From: Aminipila luticellarii
GTDB lineage: Bacteria > Bacillota > Clostridia > Peptostreptococcales > Anaerovoracaceae
DNA: 64,000 nt
Assembly: GCF_004103735.1 (NCBI RefSeq)
Contig: NZ_CP035281.1
Location: forward strand, 1,240,001-1,304,000
Direction of reading: 5' to 3'
Shown here: positions 25,132-34,292 of the stretch, piece by piece
Layout of the letters: each line of letters starts with the position of its first letter
Numbering within the stretch: position 1 is the first letter of the stretch
Program-made: the position numbers and the translations under genes
The notes under the pieces: model-generated
Told to the model about the DNA's origin: nothing
Seen by the model: the letters and a program-made list of their open reading frames with translations, nothing else
Databases searched by the model: none

Positions 25132-25160
25132 TTGTTTTTTTCTCGTTTTTATTGTATAAT
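25132..25160 (+). promoter_or_regulatory. Promoter before the LuxR-type gene
   Basis: TTGTTT (25132-25137), a 17-base spacer and TATAAT (25155-25160). Confidence 0.65.
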
Positions 25161-25200
25161 GTCTAACAATAATAAGGATGATTGAAATGAAAGGAAACCA

Positions 25201-25962
25201 ATGTCATATTTGAAAGAAGAAGAATGGGTATATATCAGCAATATGATATATAAACTAAATCTGGAGACGGATGAAAGAATGAAACGTCTTGATTTCCTCA
25301 GGGATTTAAGAACGCTTATCCCTTATACGGGAGCTTCTTTTTACTTGGGCGATGCAGCCAGTTCCACGTCGCCTCTTGTTCATCCGGTGGGTATTGATAT
25401 TCCGGATGGAAAATTTGAAGAGTATGAACAATATTACTATAAAATGGGTTATGCAAGCCGGTTTTACCCGCTTGTGTCCTCGATTATATTGAGACAGGAA
25501 GATATTGCTTCTGACGAACAAAGAAAGTTCTCAGAGTATTATAATCAGTATCTGAAAGGGATTGACTATACACTGGATACCTATTTTGCGAATCTCAGCG
25601 GGATACTGGGCGAGGTTGCTCTGAGCAGAAAAAAAGAGCTGGGGCCTTTTAAAGAACGGGAATTGTTCATAATGAAAATTCTTGAGCCGCATATCACCAA
25701 TCGCCTGTATTTAATGAAACTTGCCAATAAAAACAACAATCCGTTAAATAATGATGCCCTTCAAAACGAATACAATCTGACTTACAGGGAAATGCAGATT
25801 TTGAATCTGGTTCTTCAAGGAAAAAGAAACATAGAAATTGCCGACTCTTTTGATTTAAGTGAGAGCACGGTGAAAAAACATCTGAGTAATGTTTTTCATA
25901 AGTGCAAGGTAAAAAATCGCTTACAGTTAATTGATTTAGTGATGAAGAAAAAGCATCTGTAA
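25201..25962 (+). CDS. LuxR-type (GerE-like HTH) transcriptional regulator
   Basis: A 253-residue regulator. The first about 180 residues have a GAF-like or unclassified sensor region with no receiver aspartate. The C-terminal 65 residues form a LuxR helix-turn-helix (LTYREMQILNLVLQGKRNIE, then SESTVKKHLSNVFHKCKVKN). AAAGGAAACC precedes the ATG and a consensus-like promoter lies upstream. The next genes are an amino-acid permease and an amidohydrolase 230 bases away on the same strand, separated by a terminator, so regulation of that operon is plausible. Confidence 0.82.
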   Translation: MSYLKEEEWVYISNMIYKLNLETDERMKRLDFLRDLRTLIPYTGASFYLGDAASSTSPLVHPVGIDIPDGKFEEYEQYYYKMGYASRFYPLVSSIILRQEDIASDEQRKFSEYYNQYLKGIDYTLDTYFANLSGILGEVALSRKKELGPFKERELFIMKILEPHITNRLYLMKLANKNNNPLNNDALQNEYNLTYREMQILNLVLQGKRNIEIADSFDLSESTVKKHLSNVFHKCKVKNRLQLIDLVMKKKHL

Positions 25963-25998
25963 ATATGAAATAAAAAAAGCGTAAAATAATAAAAAGGC

Positions 25999-26040
25999 TG
26001 CCATCTGGTACGAAAGGAGTAGTATCAGGTGGCATTTTTT
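25999..26040 (+). terminator. Terminator after the LuxR-type gene
   Basis: The arms tgccatctg and caggtggca are followed by six T residues. Confidence 0.8.
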
Positions 26041-26193
26041 ATGCCTTTTTTTATCCTTTTTAATCCATATTCCCCCTTTCATGAACTTATTTTAGCCGGT
26101 AGGTCTATAGAAAGGATTAAGCTCCGGTTGCTATACTTTATGTATTAAGATATGTTGCAGCATCTTTAAAATTTTGAAAGGAGTTATTGTTTT

Positions 26194-27606
26194 ATGGAAA
26201 GTAAAAAGATTTCCTTGTTATCAATGATTATGTTTGGTATCTGCAGCCTTGTGGTTTTATATACCTGGTCCGCATCTGCGGCAAGAGGGACTCATGGCCT
26301 TGGCGTATGGATTATTATGGCATTCGCTTTCTTGATTCCAAATTGTTTGACCGTTTCTGAACTTGGTTCAACTTACGTTGAAGACGGAGGGATTTCCCTT
26401 TGGGTAACAAAAGCTTTCGGACCTGTACCCGGTTCCGTTGTCGGTTGGTTTTATTGGGTAAACTATGTGTTTGGTTTACCGCTGGTATTTATCACCATTA
26501 TGGGAAACCTGCAGGCCTTCTTTTTCCCGAACTTATCATCGCTGGCTCAAATGGCAGGTACCATCGGACTTATTTGGTTTACTGTAATTGTCGGCATTTG
26601 CAATTCTGGCCTGACGCAAAAAATATGTGCTTTCGGCGGAAACGTGGTAGCGGGTATCCTTGCTGTCATCGTTGCGCTGGCAGTTATTTTCTGCATTAAG
26701 AACGGCGGAACAGCAACGCATTTTACCTTATCCGGTATCATTCCGTCCTGGTCGATGTTTGTAGATTTTGCCCCGGTGGTAGTTTTTAACTTACTCGGTT
26801 TCGAATTGATCAGTTCTGTTGCCAGCCAGTGCGATAACCCACAAAAGAATGTTCCTAAATTTACTACGATAACGGGTATTATTGTGGGGTTGGCTTATGT
26901 AATGGCAACGGTTGCCATTATGGCTATTATTCCTGAATCTCAGGTGGACAGTGTGAATGGTATCGTTGATGCGGTACAAATAGCAGCTGTTTCTATCGGC
27001 GGGGAAGCCTTAGGTAAGGTGTTGACTTCGTTGATTGTTATTGCTATTGTTTATGGCCTTGCTGCCTCTGGAATTGCTTGGGCTTTTGGTACTTCTGCCG
27101 TTATTTCTTCTGCGGGGCTTGGAGAAAAGTCTGCGATTCTCGGTCATAAAAACAAAAAATATGGAACGCCGGACTACGCTTATTTGATCATGGGTATATT
27201 TGGAACGGCCTATACTGTTTTAAGCTTTGCCGGAGGCGATAGTATTAATGCAATTTATGATTTTATTTTTTGTTTCTCCAGTATGCTGTTTATGACACCG
27301 TATGTATTTATGTATCCGTCTTTGATTCGACTGAGAAAAATCGATCCGGATCGGGAACGTCCGTATAAGGTTCCGGGAGGAAACATCGGTGTGTGGGTTT
27401 GCGGTCTGCTTCCGACCATCAGTGTTATTTTTGCCATCGTGGGTCTTTCCCTGCCGGCTGAGGGCGTAGCAAATCCGGGAATGCAGCTGCTCAAAAGCTG
27501 GGGCGGATTTGCAGTAATTACTCTGATCGGCATTTTACTGCACTATAACGGTGAACGTAAAGCAAAAAAAGCGGCTTCTGAAAGCTTATCGGGAGGTAAT
27601 ATATGA
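26194..27606 (+). CDS. APC-superfamily amino acid permease
   Basis: A 470-residue integral membrane protein with about 12 hydrophobic segments. The first helix region (GICSLVVLYTWSASAARGTHG) differs from the usual GxG pattern but is in the same place. FELISSVASQCDNPQKNVPK (about 205-225) is the conserved loop of APC permeases. It imports or exchanges an amino acid or amine. AAAGGAG precedes the ATG. Its stop overlaps the amidohydrolase start (ATGA), so the transporter probably brings in the substrate of that enzyme. Confidence 0.88.
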   Translation: MESKKISLLSMIMFGICSLVVLYTWSASAARGTHGLGVWIIMAFAFLIPNCLTVSELGSTYVEDGGISLWVTKAFGPVPGSVVGWFYWVNYVFGLPLVFITIMGNLQAFFFPNLSSLAQMAGTIGLIWFTVIVGICNSGLTQKICAFGGNVVAGILAVIVALAVIFCIKNGGTATHFTLSGIIPSWSMFVDFAPVVVFNLLGFELISSVASQCDNPQKNVPKFTTITGIIVGLAYVMATVAIMAIIPESQVDSVNGIVDAVQIAAVSIGGEALGKVLTSLIVIAIVYGLAASGIAWAFGTSAVISSAGLGEKSAILGHKNKKYGTPDYAYLIMGIFGTAYTVLSFAGGDSINAIYDFIFCFSSMLFMTPYVFMYPSLIRLRKIDPDRERPYKVPGGNIGVWVCGLLPTISVIFAIVGLSLPAEGVANPGMQLLKSWGGFAVITLIGILLHYNGERKAKKAASESLSGGNI

Positions 27607-29222
27607 GACAACATGCGGATACGATTTATATAAGTGATGCGATTTTTACGGGAAATTCATTGAAACCTATCAGCGGAGCATTGGCGGTCAGCGGCAAGCA
27701 TATTTTGGCCGTAGGTTCTTTTGAAGATATGGCAGAATATACGGACGCCGATACAAAAATCATTCCGTGTCAGGACAAATTGATCCTGCCGGGCTTTCAT
27801 GATTCCCATGTCCATTTTGTTTATGGAGCGATGCAAAACGATGAGGATTTAGGTTTCGATTTAAGTGACTGTACCAGTCTTGCTCAATGCGTAGAGAGGG
27901 CAAAGAAATTTGCTGATATGCACCCGGAGAATCAATGGGTCTATGGAAAGGGTTGGAATGAGGTGTCCTGGGTCGGAGGAGAACTGCCCAGCAGAGAATT
28001 ACTAGATGAAGCCATACCGGATCGTCCGGTATATCTGGCATCTTGGGATCTGCATTCCGGCTTGGTAAATAAAAAGGCTTTGGAACGGATGGGGTGGGAT
28101 CGATCCACTCCGGATTTGGAGGACAGCACCCTGGGCCGGTATGAAGACGGCGAATTGACAGGCCTGATTAGAGAACCGGGATATTTGAATCCGGTAAATA
28201 ACGCAGCCCTGCAGTGCCCCGACTTACCCAAGACGGTTGCAAAGGCCATTAAGACGGCGAATGCTTATGGGATAACGTCTCTTGGTGTTGTCCATCCTTA
28301 TGGAAGCTTGTCCGAGGAAGAAACCGTTGATTTATTTAAACAAATGGAAGAGGATCATTTATTAACCCTTCGTATCCACCTTTTTATGGAACTTAAAGAA
28401 GATCTGACCGAAGTTAAAAAAACGGAAAAGCGTTGTGACTCGGATATGTTTCATGTTTCAGGTCTAAAATTAATTACAGACGGAGTTTGCGAATCCTATA
28501 CCGGTTATCTTTCTGAGCCCTACGCGGACAATCCGTCCACCTGCGGCGAATTGCAGATTGGAGCAGAAAGATTGACGAAATTGCTGCTCCATGCCGATGC
28601 GGAAGGCTATAGCGTCCGATTACATACGATTGGGAACGGTGCGGTTAACAATGCCTTAAACTGCTTTGAAAAGGTCATGGCTGCCAATGGAAATAAAGGA
28701 TTGCACCACGCGCTGGAGCACATTGAAAGCTGTAAACCGGAAGATATTGATAGAATTTCCAAAATGGGAATTATGGCCTCCATGCAGCCGGTACACGCCA
28801 TTCTGAATGTGGACGGATATCCAAAGCTGCTGGGTGAAAAGTGGATTCCGTACATGTGGCCGATAAAAACGCTGATTGATGCAGGAGCAACGTATTGTTT
28901 AGGGACGGACTATCCTGTGGTCGGATTAAATCCAATGGAAGGTATTCATGCAGCAATTACCCGTCAGTCCCCGTCAGGTTATCCGGATGGGGGATTTGTA
29001 CCGAAGCAGAAAATATCCCTTGGACAGGCCTTGCAGGGATATACCTATGGATCTGCCTTAGTTGCAAATTATCAGGATAAGATCGGGACACTGACAGAAG
29101 GCAAATATGCAGACTTTATTATTATGGACAGAAACTTATTTACTTGCAGTCCGGAAGAAATTTTAGACGCAGTGGTTGAAAAAACTTTTGTGGGCGGAAA
29201 ATTAGTTTATTCCAGAACATGA
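27603..29222 (+). CDS. YtcJ-like metal-dependent amidohydrolase
   Basis: A 539-residue member of the amidohydrolase superfamily, amidohydrolase_3 group. The metal-site motif HDSHVHF is near residue 65. Later blocks include WDLHSG, a lysine in the KLITDGVCESYTG region, LHTIGNGAVNNAL, HALEHIE and the final aspartate motif LGTDYPV near 433-439. The C-terminal KIGTLTEGKYADFIIMDRN closes the beta-sandwich. Substrates are probably N-acylated or cyclic amides. It is coupled to the permease by a 4-base overlap. No signal peptide is seen, so it is cytoplasmic. Confidence 0.88.
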   Translation: MRQHADTIYISDAIFTGNSLKPISGALAVSGKHILAVGSFEDMAEYTDADTKIIPCQDKLILPGFHDSHVHFVYGAMQNDEDLGFDLSDCTSLAQCVERAKKFADMHPENQWVYGKGWNEVSWVGGELPSRELLDEAIPDRPVYLASWDLHSGLVNKKALERMGWDRSTPDLEDSTLGRYEDGELTGLIREPGYLNPVNNAALQCPDLPKTVAKAIKTANAYGITSLGVVHPYGSLSEEETVDLFKQMEEDHLLTLRIHLFMELKEDLTEVKKTEKRCDSDMFHVSGLKLITDGVCESYTGYLSEPYADNPSTCGELQIGAERLTKLLLHADAEGYSVRLHTIGNGAVNNALNCFEKVMAANGNKGLHHALEHIESCKPEDIDRISKMGIMASMQPVHAILNVDGYPKLLGEKWIPYMWPIKTLIDAGATYCLGTDYPVVGLNPMEGIHAAITRQSPSGYPDGGFVPKQKISLGQALQGYTYGSALVANYQDKIGTLTEGKYADFIIMDRNLFTCSPEEILDAVVEKTFVGGKLVYSRT

Positions 29223-29243
29223 TTCCTAATCTGAATTCACTTG

Positions 29244-29271
29244 TTTCATATCTCCCAGATTGTGGTATAAT
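29244..29271 (+). promoter_or_regulatory. Extended -10 promoter before ferritin
   Basis: TATAAT (29266-29271) is preceded by TGG (an extended -10). TTTCAT at 29244-29249 could serve as a weak -35 with a 16-base spacer. Confidence 0.5.
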
Positions 29272-29345
29272 GAATGTATACACTATGGTGAATGTTTAGT
29301 TTGTAAGGAATTCACTTAAATAATAATAAGGAGGATGAAAGCGAT

Positions 29346-29861
29346 ATGTTAAAACCAGAAGTAGCAAAGTTATTAAATGAACAGGTGAATAAAGAATTTT
29401 ATTCCGCATACCTTTATATGGACATGGCAAATTACTATTCAGATCAGAATCTGAACGGATTTGAACATTGGTTTGATGTTCAGACACAGGAAGAAAGAGA
29501 TCATGCCATGTTATTCCGTCAATACTTATTAAATAATGGAGAACAAGTTACCTTAACGGAAATTGCAGCTCCTGAGGGAAGCTACAAGGACTTTAAGGAT
29601 CCATTAACAAAGGCTTTGGAACATGAACAATATGTAACAGCTTCTATTAATACTATATATGAAGCAGCTTATAAAGAAAGAGATTTTCGAACGATGCAGT
29701 TCCTTGACTGGTTTGTAAAGGAGCAGGGCGAAGAAGAAAAGAACGCCGATGATAACATTAAGAAATTTGATTTATTCGGCGGGGATCCAAAGAGCCTCTA
29801 TATGCTGGATAATGAGATGAAGGCAAGAGTATATGCCGCACCTTCACTGGTATTGGATTAA
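29346..29861 (+). CDS. ftnA: Ferritin, non-heme
   Basis: A 171-residue bacterial ferritin of standard length. The ferroxidase residues are visible: E17 in VNKEFYSAYLY, E50/E51 and H53 in TQEERDHAM, E94 in EHEQY, and the EQGEEEKNAD block with E127 and E130. It oxidises and stores iron in 24-meric cages in the cytoplasm and protects anaerobes against peroxide. AAGGAGG precedes the ATG. It is a single-gene unit with its own promoter and a downstream hairpin. Confidence 0.93.
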   Translation: MLKPEVAKLLNEQVNKEFYSAYLYMDMANYYSDQNLNGFEHWFDVQTQEERDHAMLFRQYLLNNGEQVTLTEIAAPEGSYKDFKDPLTKALEHEQYVTASINTIYEAAYKERDFRTMQFLDWFVKEQGEEEKNADDNIKKFDLFGGDPKSLYMLDNEMKARVYAAPSLVLD

Positions 29862-29916
29862 TTTTCTGACATAAGAGCAAAAAATCGATTATAATGAAAG
29901 AAGTCACGCTTTAAAT

Positions 29917-29960
29917 GAAGTGGTCTGCACGAAGCAGACAGCTTTATTTGCTGCGTGGCT
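29917..29960 (+). terminator. Terminator region after ferritin
   Basis: A gtctgc-acgaa-gcagac hairpin (29924-29940) and a gtggc element run into seven T residues near 29960. Confidence 0.6.
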
Positions 29961-30195
29961 TTTTTTATTCGCCAGGAAACAGGGGTTCCCTAGAGGAAGT
30001 AGCGAAGCCACTTTTTTGTTAGGCGTTAATTCTTGCATTTCAGATTGAGAAGGGAAGTTTATCGTCGGAACGTATAAAGGTTACAGGAACTGCCAATAAT
30101 ATGAACAGAATGCGATTCTGAGGACAGACAAAAGTAAAGGACGAACAGCGTATCAATGGTTATCCGTATGGGATAGAGACTGGTGAAAGGTTGCA
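29961..30195. other. Intergenic stretch before the glycolipid-type cassette
   Basis: It contains a second T-rich element, cgaagccactttttt (30003-30017), which can pair with gtggctt at 29955-29961 to form a longer hairpin. A short open scrap (30041-30120) reads EKGSLSSERIKVTGTANNM but has no start or ribosome site. Nothing else is seen. Confidence 0.4.
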
Positions 30196-30975
30196 ATGAA
30201 GCGGCATAAAAATGCAGAAATAAGATATTTTAAATCTTATACAGACGATTTCGTGGAAAGTAAAAGGCAATCCTTTGAATTGCCGGAACATTATTCTTGG
30301 ACGCATGACAACCTGCCTTACCGCGTGATTTCCCAATGCCTTTACCGCATTATAGCACTTTTTTGTTTTCCATATTGCCGGTTGATCCTGCATGCAAAAA
30401 TTAAAAACCGCTCGGTGTTAAAGCATGCTCACCATACCGGATGTTTTCTTTACGGAAATCACACACAGCCTTTGGGAGACGTATTGCTGCCCGTATGGAT
30501 GCTTGCCCGAAAACGCGTATATGTGGTGGCGAGCCCGGCTAATCTGGGCATTCCGGTCATTGGTCCGATTTTGCCCTTGCTTGGAGCATTGCCGCTGCCA
30601 AGCTCTGTCAGCGGATTGAAGAAGCTCTATAAGGCGATTCGTCTGCATATAAGAAATCAGAGTTGCGTGGTGTTGTATCCGGAAGCGCATGTCTGGCCAT
30701 GGCATACAAAAATACGCCCCTTTCCGGACACTTCTTTTAATTTTCCGGTAGAATGTGATGCTCCGTCCTTTTGCATAACGACGACCTATCAGAAAAGAAA
30801 ATATGGGAAAAAGCCCGGTATTACGGTGTATGTAGACGGGCCGTTTTATCCGGACAAGTCTATTTCAAAGCTGAAGCAGAAGGAAAAGCTGCACGATGAA
30901 ATCTTTCGTTGCATGGAGAAACGCAGCCTGAACAGCACATATTCATATATCCGCTATGAGAGGGAGGCGCCTTGA
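30196..30975 (+). CDS. PlsC-like acyltransferase (first of two)
   Basis: A 259-residue protein. The acyltransferase motif NHTQPLGD (an H-x4-D core) is near residue 91, and LYPEAHVWPWHTKIRPF near 157 matches the substrate-binding block of the 1-acylglycerol-3-phosphate acyltransferase family. The N terminus has a hydrophobic stretch (IIALFCFPYCRLI), likely a membrane anchor. It starts a four-gene set in which every following start overlaps or touches the previous stop. Its substrate is unlikely to be simple glycerol-phosphate given the glycosyltransferase neighbours; transfer of an acyl chain to a glycolipid is inferred. Confidence 0.75.
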   Translation: MKRHKNAEIRYFKSYTDDFVESKRQSFELPEHYSWTHDNLPYRVISQCLYRIIALFCFPYCRLILHAKIKNRSVLKHAHHTGCFLYGNHTQPLGDVLLPVWMLARKRVYVVASPANLGIPVIGPILPLLGALPLPSSVSGLKKLYKAIRLHIRNQSCVVLYPEAHVWPWHTKIRPFPDTSFNFPVECDAPSFCITTTYQKRKYGKKPGITVYVDGPFYPDKSISKLKQKEKLHDEIFRCMEKRSLNSTYSYIRYEREAP

Positions 30976-30976
30976 A

Positions 30977-31819
30977 ATGAATCTACTGTACTGTGGAAAT
31001 GATAAAACCGAAAACGGCCTGCTCCTTTCTATCCTGTCTTTTTTGAAAAATACGGAGGAGCCGTTACAAATTTATGTACTGACCATGTCGTTGAACCTGG
31101 GAAAAACGATTTATTTTCCCATATCACAAGCATTTGCTTCCGATATGGATGAACTGGTAAAACAGACAAATTCCGCTAACTTTGTATCCTTGATCGACGT
31201 AACGGAATCTTTTTATCGAGAGCTGCCGGTTAAGAATCTTAGTACCCGTTTTACGCCGTATTGTATGCTTCGGCTGTTTGCGGATGAAGTACCGGAGCTG
31301 CCGGAAAAAATCTTATATCTGGACAACGATGTTTTATGCCGGAAAAACTGCAGGGAGCTTTATCATCAGGATATTTCAGAGTACGAATTTGCCGGAGTGC
31401 TGGATCATTACGGCCGATGGTTCTTCCGCAGGAATCTCTTGCATTTCGATTATCAGAATTCCGGGGTCTTGTTATTCAATTTGAAAAAAATCCGTGATAC
31501 CGGTTTATTTTGTAAATGCAGGAAGCTTTGCAAGAAAAAGAGAATGTTTATGCCGGATCAATCCGCACTAAATAAGTTTGCACGTTATAAAAAAACACTT
31601 CCGCGCCGATTTAATGAACAGCGTAAGCTCCGCAAAAATACAGTGTTACAGCACTTTACCACAAGCTTTCGATTTTTCCCATGGGTTCATACGATGACTG
31701 TCAAACCGTGGGAAATGGAAAAAGTACACCGTCTTCTAAAGCTTCATGAGTATGATGATCTGTACGGTGAATATAGGAGGTTTCGGTCTGAGACCAAAAG
31801 GAGGAGAAATTTAGAATGA
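30977..31819 (+). CDS. Glycosyltransferase family 8 protein (first of two)
   Basis: A 280-residue GT8-type enzyme. The metal/nucleotide-sugar motif is DND in ILYLDNDVLC. Later motifs are QNSGVLLFNLKKIR and PDQSALNKF, with a histidine in VLQHFT near the C terminus that matches the GT8 pattern of a second metal ligand. I chose the ATG at 30977, which has AGGGAGG 7 bases upstream, over an in-frame ATG at 30956. It starts one base after the stop of the acyltransferase and overlaps the next gene by 4 bases. The donor and acceptor sugars are unknown. Confidence 0.82.
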   Translation: MNLLYCGNDKTENGLLLSILSFLKNTEEPLQIYVLTMSLNLGKTIYFPISQAFASDMDELVKQTNSANFVSLIDVTESFYRELPVKNLSTRFTPYCMLRLFADEVPELPEKILYLDNDVLCRKNCRELYHQDISEYEFAGVLDHYGRWFFRRNLLHFDYQNSGVLLFNLKKIRDTGLFCKCRKLCKKKRMFMPDQSALNKFARYKKTLPRRFNEQRKLRKNTVLQHFTTSFRFFPWVHTMTVKPWEMEKVHRLLKLHEYDDLYGEYRRFRSETKRRRNLE

Positions 31820-32778
31820 ACGAGAAGCATGAAAGGATACCCATTTTCTTTGCCATTGATGATGGGTATGCACCGTTTTTAAGTGTAGCTCTGGCTTCCA
31901 TTATCCAAAACGCATCCAGGGAGTATATGTATAAAATAACGGTGCTCCATCAGAACTTAAGCAAGACGAATCAGGAAAGGCTTGCTGCTCTTGGGGCAGA
32001 ACACGTTGAAATACAGTTTGTTCCCATGGAAAACCGGCTGGAGGGAATCACAGACCGGATAGGCAATCGGCTAAGGGCAGATTTTTTTACGCTGACTATT
32101 TTTTTCCGCCTGTTCATTCCCGTTATGTTTCCGGAATATGACAAGGCTATTTATCTGGACAGCGATGTTGTTGTGCCGGGTGATATTTCAGAATTATATC
32201 GAACAGAGCTGGGAGATCATTTGCTGGCCGCCGCAGCGGATCATTCCGTGGCAGGCGTACCGCCTTTTGTGGACTATATAGAAAATGGAGTCGGTGTTAA
32301 AAAAGATCAATATATCAATTCCGGTGTGCTCCTGATGAATTTGAAAAAAATGAGGGAATCAAGACTGGAGCATCGAGTTTTGGAACTGATGGACACCTAT
32401 CATTTCGACTGCATCGCACCGGATCAGGACTATTTAAACGTCCTGTGCAATGACAGAATTGTTTATCTTCCCCCTTTTTGGGATGCCATGCCCGCAGAGG
32501 CTGCCGAGCCGATTGAGAATCCAAAGCTTATTCATTATAATTTATTCGCCAAGCCGTGGTGTTATGATCATGTGCAATATGAGTCGTACTTTTGGAAATA
32601 TGCCAGACATTCGGGATATATGAAAGAAATTATGAATTGTAAGGAGCTGTACGGAGAAAAAGAGCGGCAATCTGATCGAGAGTGTCTGGAACTGATGCTG
32701 GAAAGAGCCAAAGCGATTGCAGCTGCAGAGCTGAATTTTAAATCTGTGTTCAATTCAGGAAGAGAGAAACGCTTATGA
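31816..32778 (+). CDS. Glycosyltransferase family 8 protein (second of two)
   Basis: A 320-residue canonical GT8 enzyme. Motifs seen: FFAIDDGYAPFLSVALASI at the N terminus, LDSDVVVPGDISELY (DSD metal site), YINSGVLLMNLKKMR, APDQDYLNVLC and LIHYNLFAKPW with the C-terminal metal-binding histidine. These are retaining transferases using UDP-glucose or UDP-galactose. It is coupled to both neighbours (ATGA overlaps). In Bacillota, GT8 enzymes act on surface glycans or glycolipids; which one is not resolved here. Confidence 0.88.
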   Translation: MNEKHERIPIFFAIDDGYAPFLSVALASIIQNASREYMYKITVLHQNLSKTNQERLAALGAEHVEIQFVPMENRLEGITDRIGNRLRADFFTLTIFFRLFIPVMFPEYDKAIYLDSDVVVPGDISELYRTELGDHLLAAAADHSVAGVPPFVDYIENGVGVKKDQYINSGVLLMNLKKMRESRLEHRVLELMDTYHFDCIAPDQDYLNVLCNDRIVYLPPFWDAMPAEAAEPIENPKLIHYNLFAKPWCYDHVQYESYFWKYARHSGYMKEIMNCKELYGEKERQSDRECLELMLERAKAIAAAELNFKSVFNSGREKRL

Positions 32779-33698
32779 TAATAGGAAGCAAACGAGAACA
32801 GGTCATCGAAAATATTCAGCAAGCGGCAGGAGTTGGTGCTTTTCACAGCAAAGTAGAGGTGGATGATCCTGTTTTGAATGAAGAGCAGAGACAGGTTTTG
32901 ATCCGAAACTATCTTCAAAAAAGAACAACTTGGGGATTTCGGGCAAACAATAGGATGGCGCGGTATGCTGCCAATACAGCAAGTAAACTTATCAATAGGA
33001 ATACGGAAATCATTGGGCTTGAACATGTGAAGGAATTGACTGGAGGAGCTATTCTGACCAGTAACCATTTTAATCCACTTGACAATACAGTTCTGCGCCT
33101 GTTTTCCATGAAAATGGGCAAAGAAGGTCTTTATATCGTGAGTAATGAAGAAAATTTTGCCATGTCCGGCTGGATCGGGTATTTGATGAACTATGCAGAT
33201 ACGGTTCCTGTCGGCAGCAGTCAACGTTATATGGTAAATCAATTTGAAGATATTCTGATGAAGCTGTTAAAAAGAAAAAAATATGTCCTGTTTTACCCGG
33301 AGCAGGAAATGTGGTTTAATTACCGGAAGCCCCGCCCGCTGAAACGCGGCGCCTACTATTATGCGGCGAAGTTTAATGTGCCCGTTATTTCCTGTTTTAT
33401 AGAAATTCAAGATTTAGAGAAGATGGATACAGCCGAATTCCATAAGGTACGATATATCCTGCATATTTTACCGGCGATTTTTCCGGAGCCTGTGAAAAGC
33501 GTTCGAGAAAACAGTTTGATCATGTGTGAACAGGATTACCGTCAGAAAAAGGCAGCTTATGAAATGATTTACGGAAAGCCGCTGGACTATGGGTTTGAAG
33601 TGGAGGATATTGCCGGATGGATCCCAGCCTGTATGGGTCAAAGCGATATTCTTCCAAAATACCACAAAGCGGAAGAAAAAGGCGGGATGGCGACATAA
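32775..33698 (+). CDS. PlsC-like acyltransferase (second of two)
   Basis: A 307-residue acyltransferase. The core motif NHFNPLDN (H-x4-D) is near residue 97. TVPVGS (about 138) and LFYPEQEMWFNYRKPRPLK (about 172-190) give the family's later motifs. It is longer than the first acyltransferase at the N terminus and lacks an obvious transmembrane helix there. It closes the PlsC-GT8-GT8-PlsC set, with a 4-base overlap to the second GT8. The two acyltransferases are not close copies of each other, so they probably add different acyl groups or act at different steps. Confidence 0.82.
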   Translation: MIIGSKREQVIENIQQAAGVGAFHSKVEVDDPVLNEEQRQVLIRNYLQKRTTWGFRANNRMARYAANTASKLINRNTEIIGLEHVKELTGGAILTSNHFNPLDNTVLRLFSMKMGKEGLYIVSNEENFAMSGWIGYLMNYADTVPVGSSQRYMVNQFEDILMKLLKRKKYVLFYPEQEMWFNYRKPRPLKRGAYYYAAKFNVPVISCFIEIQDLEKMDTAEFHKVRYILHILPAIFPEPVKSVRENSLIMCEQDYRQKKAAYEMIYGKPLDYGFEVEDIAGWIPACMGQSDILPKYHKAEEKGGMAT

Positions 33699-33731
33699 AA
33701 GTTAAAAAAGAAAAAAGGTTACAATTTCCTC

Positions 33732-33777
33732 TTGACAAAATATATTAACAAAGTTAGTATATTAACAGTGTTAGTAT
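33732..33777 (+). promoter_or_regulatory. MarR-gene promoter with tandem 17-bp operator repeats
   Basis: TTGACA (33732-33737), a 17-base spacer and TAGTAT (33755-33760). Two tandem 17-bp repeats, attaacaaagttagtat (33744-33760) and attaacagtgttagtat (33761-33777), overlap the -10 box and the start region. Each carries a ttaac/gttag inverted pair. This is a strong candidate for autorepression by the MarR protein. Confidence 0.75.
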
Positions 33778-33801
33778 CTGATAGAAGAGAGGAGTAAGAA
33801 T

Positions 33802-34242
33802 ATGAATTATGTGGAACTTGCCGAACAGTTTCTTCAAAAATCCCATCAGCTTCAAACTTATACCCATCACAAGAAAATTGACGGAATCATGAGGGGTGAG
33901 GCTTTTGTTATCATATATATTTCAGAGAGCGGCGGAAAGGTTTTGCCAAGCGAAATCAGCAGAGAAATGAACATCAGCTCTGCCCGAATCGCAACGGCGC
34001 TTAACAGTCTTGAAAAGAAAGGGCTTATTACACGTCAGATTGATGTAAGTGACCGAAGAAAAATATTAGTGGATCTGACAGCGGATGGAAAAAGTCTGGC
34101 GATAGAACACAAGCAAATGGCACTGGTGGCCGCTACCCATACCATGGAACTGCTTGGCGAGACAGATGCAAAGGAGTTCATACGCATTATATCAAAGATT
34201 ATAGATTTAATGCCAGCTATCAAGGAAAAGGAAAAAGAATAA
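33802..34242 (+). CDS. MarR family transcriptional regulator of the ABC exporter
   Basis: A 146-residue regulator with a winged helix at about residues 35-95 (LPSEISREMNISSARIATALNSLEKKGLI, in family order, then DVSDRRKILVDLTADG). GAGAGGAG precedes the ATG. It lies immediately before two ABC-exporter genes, and GTTAGTA-type half-sites occur both in its own promoter and in front of the exporter, so it probably represses both and responds to a drug or other exporter substrate. Confidence 0.88.
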   Translation: MNYVELAEQFLQKSHQLQTYTHHKKIDGIMRGEAFVIIYISESGGKVLPSEISREMNISSARIATALNSLEKKGLITRQIDVSDRRKILVDLTADGKSLAIEHKQMALVAATHTMELLGETDAKEFIRIISKIIDLMPAIKEKEKE

Positions 34243-34292
34243 AGAAATGCAAAACCAGCGGTCACCAGTGTGGCCGCAAAAAATTACAAAAA

